This document shows positions 19,124 to 24,628 of a DNA stretch of 64,000 nt, one piece after another. The stretch is taken from NCBI GenBank assembly GCA_021772615.1, contig JAJFLQ010000011.1, positions 88,497-152,496 of the forward strand, written 5' to 3'. The position numbers and the translations under genes are program-made. Each line of letters begins with the position of its first letter. Position 1 is the stretch's first letter. The notes beneath the pieces were generated by a model. That model did not search any database. It was not told the DNA's origin and saw only the letters and a list, made by a program, of their open reading frames with translations. Origin of the DNA: Verrucomicrobiota bacterium (GTDB taxonomy: Bacteria; Verrucomicrobiota; Lentisphaeria; JABSQK01; JAJFLO01).

Positions 19124-20347
19124 TTATTTCGGCGGAAAAGCTCCCGGCCGGCGCGGGAAAGAAGCTCCAGCCAGGTCCACTCCGGTGGCTCCGGTGCCAC
19201 CCGCACGCCGCGACGTCACAGCCTTCGGTGTTCCATCGCCGCGCGACGCGGCCGCCTCCGCTGTTTTCCGACTATCGTCGGGACCGGGAACCAGACAAAC
19301 ACGGAAGCCCACAAACCTGAAGCGGTTGCCGGGCCTGTTCCAGCTGCGGTCGGCCGAGCGGCAGTCACAGGCGGCACCGTCCCAAGCCCCGCCCCGGATT
19401 ACGCGCCGGCGAGCGCCCCCCAACCATTTGTCGACAAAAAAGTGAATCAGCGCTTGCAGCGTCTCGGTCTCATTGTCCGTCAGACGTCGGGCAGTCAACC
19501 ATGAATCCAACGCACTTGCTGCCGCGAGCCAATCATTCTTTTGGACATCCGGTGAATCCTTGATACATGCCCGAAGGTGTTTTAATCGCGGGCGGTGTTG
19601 ACCATCATCCGCATCACCTTTCAGGACACCTTGTAATGCCGAAACCCATGAACGGAATACTTTTGCGTCCGGGGCCTCCTCGATATCACAGACGTTCGCC
19701 GCAACGGGATCGACGGCACAGTTACGTCGCTTACCGTATGCCGCCGCGTCGTAATAGTCCACACACCATTCAGCAACATTGCCGTGCATGTCGTACAGCC
19801 CCCAGTTGTTTTCAACTTTTCCTCCAATCGGATGCGTGGTCTCCCCGGCGTTTCCTTCGTACCACCCGGCCTCGGCCAACGCCGCCACGCCGTCGCCGGA
19901 ATGATAATCGGTCTCCGTCCCCGCCCGACAGGCATATTCCCATTGCGCCTCGGTCGGCAAACACGCAATCAAGCCTGCCGCCGGAAGCCGGCCCTTCACG
20001 TTTGCGTTTAGCCAATCGCAGAAGCCGCACGCCTCGAACCACGTCACCTGCTCCGTCGGATGCTCAGGACGACCGCTGAAGCGATTAGCATGCATATCGC
20101 CCGAACCATGCGCCGCATGCCACGCCGCGTACGCTTCCGACTGTGTCCATTGCTCAAACTGCTGTTGCGTTACCGGGAATAGTCCTAACCAGTAGGGTTG
20201 GCTGATCACAACATCGTGAACGGGCTCTTCTTCCGTATACCTACCTCGGGTGCCCATCCGAAACGTTCCGGCTCTGATCCGGCAAAACACCATGTCGATG
20301 CCGTTGCCGAGCGAAATCGACTCTGTTTTGGTTGCCGTGGTCGTCAT
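19124..20347 (-). CDS. DGR target protein 1: FGE-sulfatase/C-type-lectin-fold protein with variable C-terminus
   Basis: 407 residues, no signal peptide. It is a SUMF1/FGE-type domain: IRAGTFRMGTRGRYTEEEPVHDVVISQPYWLGLFPVTQQQFEQW near residues 24-67, then LPTEAQWEYACRAGTETDY and NNWGLYDMHGNVAEWCVDYYD. An unusual helical insert of about 95 residues follows, then RVIRGGAW and the variable region ending GFRVCLVPG, about 315-355. About 50 low-complexity residues follow. FGE domains of this kind are frequent DGR targets, where the variable residues sit on the ligand-binding face of the C-lectin fold. The ATG overlaps the RT stop codon (ATGA), and the Roc-TIR gene follows after 36 bp. This copy is intact and in frame. 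Confidence 0.93.
   Translation of the reverse strand: MTTTATKTESISLGNGIDMVFCRIRAGTFRMGTRGRYTEEEPVHDVVISQPYWLGLFPVTQQQFEQWTQSEAYAAWHAAHGSGDMHANRFSGRPEHPTEQVTWFEACGFCDWLNANVKGRLPAAGLIACLPTEAQWEYACRAGTETDYHSGDGVAALAEAGWYEGNAGETTHPIGGKVENNWGLYDMHGNVAEWCVDYYDAAAYGKRRNCAVDPVAANVCDIEEAPDAKVFRSWVSALQGVLKGDADDGQHRPRLKHLRACIKDSPDVQKNDWLAAASALDSWLTARRLTDNETETLQALIHFFVDKWLGGARRRVIRGGAWDGAACDCRSADRSWNRPGNRFRFVGFRVCLVPGPDDSRKTAEAAASRGDGTPKAVTSRRAGGTGATGVDLAGASFPRRPGAFPPK
19268..19281 (-). promoter_or_regulatory. Stem-loop just downstream of VR1 (DGR target-site hairpin)
   Basis: On the coding strand: CCGAC-GATA-GTCGG, a perfect 5-bp stem with a 4-base loop, starting 2 bp after the end of VR1 homology. Well-studied DGRs have a hairpin with a 4-base loop just after the IMH that promotes efficient and faithful retrohoming. 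Position and loop size fit that role. No matching hairpin was found after VR2 or the TR. Confidence 0.65.
19284..19405 (-). repeat. DGR variable repeat VR1 (in FGE1)
   Basis: 122 bp aligned without gaps to the TR at 20542-20663. I count about 14 differences at positions where the TR has A and about 4 at other bases. Both ends are nearly invariant (GTAATCCGGGGCGGGGC at the 5' end; GTTTGTCTGGTTCCCGG at the 3' end, the probable IMH). Replacement of template AAY codons gives for example WDGAACDC and NRFRFVGFR where the template encodes WNNSARNC and NRNRNVGFR. Confidence 0.95.
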
Positions 20348-21696
20348 CCGTCCGATTCCCGACAGTATGCTGAATCGATGAAAGGCGCCCCGACCGCCCC
20401 GTTCTCCGCTCGTACATACGAGGACTCGGCGTCCTCCGATTGGATATCGGGGGCGGACGGGGACTTACCCGCGGATTCGTCGAGGTAGATTCGCCGCCGG
20501 GAACGGGAAGGCGCGTCGTCCGGCGGCCATCTGCCTTCGTGCCGGGAACCAGACAAACTCGGAAGCCCACATTCCTGTTGCGGTTGTCGGGCCTGTTCCT
20601 GTTGCGGTTGGCGGAGCGGCAGTTCCTGGCGGAATTGTTCCAGGCCCCGCCCCGGATTACGCGTTGACGGTTCCAGCGCCTCCCCACATAGGTTTGCCTT
20701 ATGGTCGTAACGGCTAAATCCGCACAATGCGCGTCGCCAGCCGACGTCGTCGCCCACGCATGCGTGGGCAAACAAGGCCTCGCCACGCCTTTGCAGGTCA
20801 GCCTCGCTTATACCCCCCGTTTCCCGACACCGCTCCAACCTATGCCACTTGCGACGCAGACGTTTGCGCCCGGCCTTGCCCAGCCGCAATCGGTCGGGAT
20901 AAACTACGAACCCGAGAAATGGAAGGCCGCGCGAGCAACGGTTCCATTCGCCCCCGTTTTTCATCGTAAGCTTCAGACCATCAAAAACGACGCCGGCGTC
21001 GTTGCGCACGGCCGCTATGGTTTCCGGCGTCCCCCAGACAACCGCGTCATCCATATACCGCAGATAGCGCCGGGCATGGCCGCCGGCCTTGAGCCGCCGG
21101 TCAAATTCGTCGAGGTAGAAGTTGCCGAGGTATTGACTGGTGAGCGCACCGATCGGCAGGCCATTGCCCGGCGCAACGCAATACGACGCAAGCAACTGGT
21201 CGAAAAGATCAAGCAATCGGCGTTCGCGGAAGCGACGACGCAGCAGCCGACGCAATACTCCGTGGTCGACACTATCGTAGAATTTGGAGACATCCATCTT
21301 GCCGTAGTAATCGGTTCGCCGCGTCCATGCGAGCGCCTGCCGCAATGCGGCATGCTGCCCTCGTCCGGTACGGCACGCGTAGCTGTGTTCGAGCGCACCG
21401 CGTTCGAATGTCTGGCCGGTAATCGCGATGATTGCATGGTGAACCACGCGATCCTGAAACGACGGGGCATGAATAATTCGCGTCTTCGTGTCCTGCACGG
21501 AAAAGCTGGTGTATGGCGAAAATCGGTACTTGCCGTGCCGCAACTGGCGGCCGATAGCCGCCAGGTGACGATCAAGATCACCAAAGAACAACCGAACGTG
21601 TGGTCTGGCTCGCTTTTCTTTGGCTGCCGCGTATGCAGCCTGCACGAGATTGTCCCGGAGCCACAATTGATCAAAAAGTCCGCCTATCTGTTTCAT
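20344..21696 (-). CDS. DGR-type reverse transcriptase, with the template repeat inside its 3' coding end
   Basis: 450 residues. Reverse-transcriptase motifs are visible: GKMDVSKFYDSVDHGVL (motif with the first catalytic Asp), GLPIGALTSQYLGNF (the IGxxxSQ spelling that marks DGR RTs, in place of QGxxxSP), and RYLRYMDDAVVW (catalytic YMDD), then LTMKNGG and LPFLGFVVYPDRLRLG. The conserved RT part ends near residue 340. Residues about 345-386 are read through the TR in a frame different from the one used in the target genes, and the frame runs on to a stop that overlaps the FGE1 start. The start codon overlaps the stop of the HRDC gene. The enzyme should make the adenine-mutagenised cDNA that rewrites VR1 and VR2. 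Confidence 0.95.
   Translation of the reverse strand: MKQIGGLFDQLWLRDNLVQAAYAAAKEKRARPHVRLFFGDLDRHLAAIGRQLRHGKYRFSPYTSFSVQDTKTRIIHAPSFQDRVVHHAIIAITGQTFERGALEHSYACRTGRGQHAALRQALAWTRRTDYYGKMDVSKFYDSVDHGVLRRLLRRRFRERRLLDLFDQLLASYCVAPGNGLPIGALTSQYLGNFYLDEFDRRLKAGGHARRYLRYMDDAVVWGTPETIAAVRNDAGVVFDGLKLTMKNGGEWNRCSRGLPFLGFVVYPDRLRLGKAGRKRLRRKWHRLERCRETGGISEADLQRRGEALFAHACVGDDVGWRRALCGFSRYDHKANLCGEALEPSTRNPGRGLEQFRQELPLRQPQQEQARQPQQECGLPSLSGSRHEGRWPPDDAPSRSRRRIYLDESAGKSPSAPDIQSEDAESSYVRAENGAVGAPFIDSAYCRESDG
20542..20663 (-). repeat. DGR template repeat (TR)
   Basis: 122 bp on the minus strand. In the frame of the targets it would encode a stretch from RVIRGGAWNNSARNC to FRVCLVPG, with nine Asn (AAC/AAT) codons and several AGG codons, the usual DGR template design in which A changes alter exposed residues. 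It lies inside the RT reading frame, about 195 bp before the RT stop. Confidence 0.95.
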
Positions 21697-22037
21697 GACT
21701 CGACCACTTTCCCATCGGATTCCTCGTTGAATGCACGCGCGAGAATAGCGATAAATTGTGCACCGTATTTCTCCGTCCTCACCTTGCCGACGCCGTCCAG
21801 TGTCTGAATCGCCGATGCTGAAATGATCTTTTTCTGGACCATCTCCACCAACTGCGCATTGGTAAATATCGTATATACGGGGACGCCCTCGTTTTCGGCA
21901 ATCTTTTTTCGTTCGTCCCGCAATAGATTGAACACCGCAAATCCCTCGCCGCCGAGGACGCTTTTATAATCAATCTTTGTCTGGCCGGCGCCCGATTTCA
22001 CCACGCCGGCGGTACCTGCGGCGGCGCCCGAAGACAT
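21693..22037 (-). CDS. HRDC-domain DGR accessory protein, C-terminal half
   Basis: 114 residues containing an HRDC nucleic-acid-binding domain (residues about 35-105: FNLLRDERKKIAENEGVPVY, IFTNAQLVEMV, LDGVGKVRTEKYGAQFIAIL). Some DGRs carry an HRDC-type accessory protein where others have Avd. This copy is only the C-terminal half: a matching N-terminal half lies at 23072-23195, and about 1 kb of foreign sequence lies between. The annotated start ATG 22037 falls inside an Ala/Gly linker. A short leader-like frame (GTG 22134, MHLIRIRPRLVAAASLLIAS) precedes it in a different frame. The stop overlaps the RT start (TGA/ATG), so it is coupled to RT. It may still be made as a truncated protein. Confidence 0.75.
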   Translation of the reverse strand: MSSGAAAGTAGVVKSGAGQTKIDYKSVLGGEGFAVFNLLRDERKKIAENEGVPVYTIFTNAQLVEMVQKKIISASAIQTLDGVGKVRTEKYGAQFIAILARAFNEESDGKVVES

Positions 22038-22234
22038 CGGTGGACTGGGTAACCTGCGCAGACAGCATCGCTGTGGAAGCGATCAGTAACGATGCTGCCG
22101 CGACCAGTCTCGGTCTTATCCTGATTAGATGCACGACTCCCCCTATGTTGGTTTTCTACTAATTTGTGTACTAATCCTTGATCTTAGCCTGCACCAGTCT
22201 CATGTGACATCTTGCCTGCTTCACCACTGTATTA

Positions 22235-22342
22235 TTCTCGCGCAGAGACGCAGGGGCGCGGAGAAAGACACGTTACGGGCAAAAACTATAATTCTTAACT
22301 TTCAATTCTTTTTCTCTGCTCCCCTGCGCCTCTGCGTGAGAA
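22235..22342. repeat. Inverted-repeat element A
   Basis: 108 bp with 32-bp arms, about 28/32 complementary: left starts TTCTCGCGCAGAGACGCAGG, right ends GCGCCTCTGCGTGAGAA. It lies 9 bp beyond the 3' end of the GxxExxY gene. Its arms are nearly the same as those of element B at 22827-22931. Confidence 0.85.
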
Positions 22343-22351
22343 CCGAATCAT

Positions 22352-22735
22352 TTATTCGTCCAATCCATTAACAATGCGCCTGATGCCGTTTTTCATTAGT
22401 GCTTCACCGAAGTTTAGCAGATAGCCCAGCTTCATTCCGGTCAGCCGCAGATATGTCTGTAGCTGCTTTTTGTGGGCTCGCGTAATGGTTTCGACAGATT
22501 TGAGTTCCAGAATTACTTTGTTCTCAATGATGACGTCCGCGATGAAGCCCTCGTCGAATTCGATCTCTTTGTATCGTATCGGAATCGGCATTTGACGATC
22601 GACGGCAAGTTTCCGCTCCTTCAGCTCATGTGCAAGACAACTCTCATAAACCGACTCAAAGAGTCCTGGGCCGAGTTCCCGGTGCACTTCAATTGCGCAT
22701 TGAACAACGATCGTTCCGATCTCGTTTTCAGTCAT
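22352..22735 (-). CDS. GxxExxY protein (PD-(D/E)XK nuclease-fold)
   Basis: 127 residues. It carries the naming motif in GLFESVYESCLAHEL (G-L-F-E-S-V-Y) near residue 24, and the PD-(D/E)XK-like core FDEGFIADVIIENKVILELKSV near residues 59-80. The family is sporadic and of unknown function. Here the gene sits between two closely related inverted-repeat elements, A and B, and the whole block splits the DGR accessory gene. It is therefore probably cargo of a mobile cassette, not a DGR component. Confidence 0.88.
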   Translation of the reverse strand: MTENEIGTIVVQCAIEVHRELGPGLFESVYESCLAHELKERKLAVDRQMPIPIRYKEIEFDEGFIADVIIENKVILELKSVETITRAHKKQLQTYLRLTGMKLGYLLNFGEALMKNGIRRIVNGLDE

Positions 22736-22826
22736 AATGTTAACGATACCTTTGGGGTGCTAAAACCGTTACGCATATTAATTCTCTACAGATCGCGTGA
22801 AGACTGCTTTTCTTCACGGACGATTG

Positions 22827-22931
22827 TTCTCGCGCAGAGACGCAGAGGCGCTGAGAAAGGCGTGTTGCGCAAATGTAACAAAATTATTTATTTTCATCTT
22901 TTCTCTGCGCCCCTGCGCCTCTGCGCGAGAA
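22827..22931. repeat. Inverted-repeat element B
   Basis: 105 bp with 32-bp arms, about 29/32 complementary: left starts TTCTCGCGCAGAGACGCAGA, right ends CTGCGCCTCTGCGCGAGAA. It is on the 5' side of the GxxExxY gene and nearly identical to element A in its arms, while the AT-rich centres differ. Confidence 0.85.
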
Positions 22932-22971
22932 CCAAAACGCAACGGTCAGAGCTTCTGCGCGGCCGAAATAA

Positions 22972-23070
22972 TTCTCGCGCAAAGACGCTGAAATTTTTAA
23001 GTTTTTGCGACTCACAACTTAGTTGGTTTGGCCCTCACTACTCCCTGGTTCTTTCGCTGCGCGAGAATCC
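22972..23070. repeat. Degenerate inverted-repeat element C at the cassette edge
   Basis: Outer parts only: TTCTCGCGCAAAGACGCTGA at the left and TTTCGCTGCGCGAGAA at the right. The right end falls exactly where the reading frame of the accessory-gene 5' fragment stops resembling a protein, so it probably marks one insertion junction. Confidence 0.6.
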
Positions 23071-23195
23071 ACATTCTGCGCATCCGCCGCCACATGATGC
23101 GTAACCACGACCACGCGATGCGTGCTGAGCCATGCGTTGAGGTCTTCAAGCTCCGGCGGCGCCGGCAAGGGATATTGAAATACACGAAACACCAC
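23019..23195 (-). pseudogene. 5' fragment of the HRDC-type DGR accessory gene
   Basis: A 58-codon frame from GTG 23195, preceded by a good ribosome site (GGAG, 5-base spacing after it). Its first 40 or so residues (VVFRVFQYPLPAPPELEDLN, then AWLSTHRVVVVTHHVAADAQ) look like the N-terminal domain that precedes HRDC in DGR accessory proteins. From about 23070 it runs into inverted-repeat element C and ends at TAA 23019. The FGE2 frame that keeps homology after VR2 would end at 23208, only 12 bp upstream. I infer that this was the start of one gene whose end is at 21693-22037, now split. Confidence 0.6.
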
Positions 23196-23268
23196 AATCT
23201 CTCCATTCTATCTGGTGCCACGGTCGGGAAACGATGCATCCGCCAGATCCAACTCGGACGCTCCGGCG

Positions 23269-24462
23269 TCACCCACACGCCGCGACGTCACAGCCTTCGG
23301 TGCTCCGTCGCCGCGCGACGCGGCCGCCTCCGCTTCTTCCTCGCGGCCGCCTGGACCGGGAACCAGACAAACACGGAAACCCACAAACCAGACGCGGTTG
23401 CCGGGCCTGTGCCTGAAGCGGTTCGCGGAGCGACAGTTCCAGGCGGATCCTGACCCAGGCCCCGCCCCGGACCACGCGTAGGAGGTGATCCTCACCTTCA
23501 CCTTGCGGCGCCATGACAACGAAACGCCGAATCAGCGCTTTCAATGCCTCGCGATCATCGTCCGTTAAATGTCTGTCGTCCGACCATGATTTCAGCGCAA
23601 GCGAATACTGGCGCCAGATCTTCTTTTGGACGTCTGTTGATTCCTCGATGGATGCGCGTAGTCCCTGAATCGCCGCACGGTGACCATCGTCGACATCACC
23701 AGACAAAACGCTGCGCAACGCCGCTGCCCATGATCGGACAGTTTTTAGTTCCTGGTCCTCACCGATATCACTGCCGTCCGCCACCACGGGATCAACGACC
23801 CCATCACGCCGTTTACAGTAAGCCGCCGCGTCGTAATAGTCCACGCACCATTCCGCGACATTGCCGTGCATGTCGTACAGACCCCATTCGTTTGCCACTT
23901 TCTCCCCAACCGTATGCGTCGCCTCCCCCGCGTTTCCCTCGTACCACCCTGCCTCGGCCAATGCCGCCACGCCGTCGCCCGTGTGATAATCGGTTTCCGT
24001 CCCCGCACGACAGGCGTATTCCCATTGCGCCTCGGTCGGCAAACGCGCAACCACGCCCGCCGGAAGCCACGCCTTCCGGTCTGTGTTCAGCCAATCACAA
24101 AAGCCACTTGCCTCGTGCCACGTCACCTGCTCTGCCGGATGCTCGGGACGATCGCTGAAGTGATTCACGTGACTCTCGCCGTGCCCATGCACCTCGCGCC
24201 ATGCCGAGTAAGCTTCCGACCGGGTCCACTGCGCGAACTGCCGCTGCGTCACCGGTGTTCGTCCCAGCCAATACGGTTGGCTGATCACAACATCATGTAA
24301 CGGCTCTTCATCGGGATACCGGCCTCGCGACCCCATGAGAAAACGTCCGTCCGGAATCTGCCGTAAAAACAGAGGGACATCGCCGGGAAGCCAAACGGTA
24401 CGATCCGCATCGGCGCGGGCATCTTGCCGACTAAAGTTCAGTGTCGTTGATGGTGCATCCAT
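23269..24462 (-). CDS. DGR target protein 2: FGE/C-type-lectin-fold protein, frameshifted in its variable region
   Basis: As read, 397 residues. The FGE-type domain is closely similar to that of FGE1 (IPDGRFLMGSRGRYPDEEPL, LPTEAQWEYACRAGTETDYH, DMHGNVAEWCVDYYDAAAYC) and has the same helical insert before RVVRGGAW. VR2 is one base longer than the TR near 23447-23455, so the frame changes inside the variable region and the end becomes an unrelated Arg-rich tail. In the other frame (23208-23519) the expected CRSANRFRHRPGNRVWFVGF and the downstream tail shared with FGE1 (EAAASRGDGAPKAVTSRR) are intact. So the true gene probably spanned 23208-24462. It is either a natural frameshift from a mutagenic retrohoming error or a sequencing error. 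Confidence 0.85.
   Translation of the reverse strand: MDAPSTTLNFSRQDARADADRTVWLPGDVPLFLRQIPDGRFLMGSRGRYPDEEPLHDVVISQPYWLGRTPVTQRQFAQWTRSEAYSAWREVHGHGESHVNHFSDRPEHPAEQVTWHEASGFCDWLNTDRKAWLPAGVVARLPTEAQWEYACRAGTETDYHTGDGVAALAEAGWYEGNAGEATHTVGEKVANEWGLYDMHGNVAEWCVDYYDAAAYCKRRDGVVDPVVADGSDIGEDQELKTVRSWAAALRSVLSGDVDDGHRAAIQGLRASIEESTDVQKKIWRQYSLALKSWSDDRHLTDDDREALKALIRRFVVMAPQGEGEDHLLRVVRGGAWVRIRLELSLREPLQAQARQPRLVCGFPCLSGSRSRRPRGRSGGGRVARRRSTEGCDVAACG
23356..23478 (-). repeat. DGR variable repeat VR2 (in FGE2)
   Basis: 123 bp against 122 bp in the TR. Outside the ambiguous stretch with the extra base, I count about 13 changes at template adenines and 3 at other bases. The 3' end GTTTGTCTGGTTCCCGG is conserved with TR and VR1. 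Where TR reads AACAATTCC, VR2 reads GTCAGGATCC. Confidence 0.92.
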
Positions 24463-24628
24463 TGTACAATCTCAGTCGAATATGTCAGTAGCATAGACAT
24501 TCCTGTCTGTGGAATCGCAACGTTCTTCGCTCACCCGGGAATGGCAGAATTACTTCGTTTCGGAAAAATCAGTCCGCCCGTGACCGTTTCGACGGAGATC
24601 TGGTACGGGCCTCATTCCGGGTATTGCG

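Noticed and set aside
20241..20786. Minus-strand ORF of 181 codons containing the undiversified RVIRGGAWNNSARNC peptide
   Set aside because: It is the TR read in the target frame. It overlaps RT and the start of FGE1, has no domain start and no ribosome site, so it is not a gene.
22352..22735. GxxExxY protein as the DGR accessory protein (Avd)
   Set aside because: It shows a PD-(D/E)XK-type core and no Avd four-helix pattern; the HRDC-type gene is the better accessory.
22230..22940. CRISPR-like reading of the CGCAGAGACGCAGAG repeats
   Set aside because: The units are inverted, not direct, unevenly spaced and only three; there are no cas genes.
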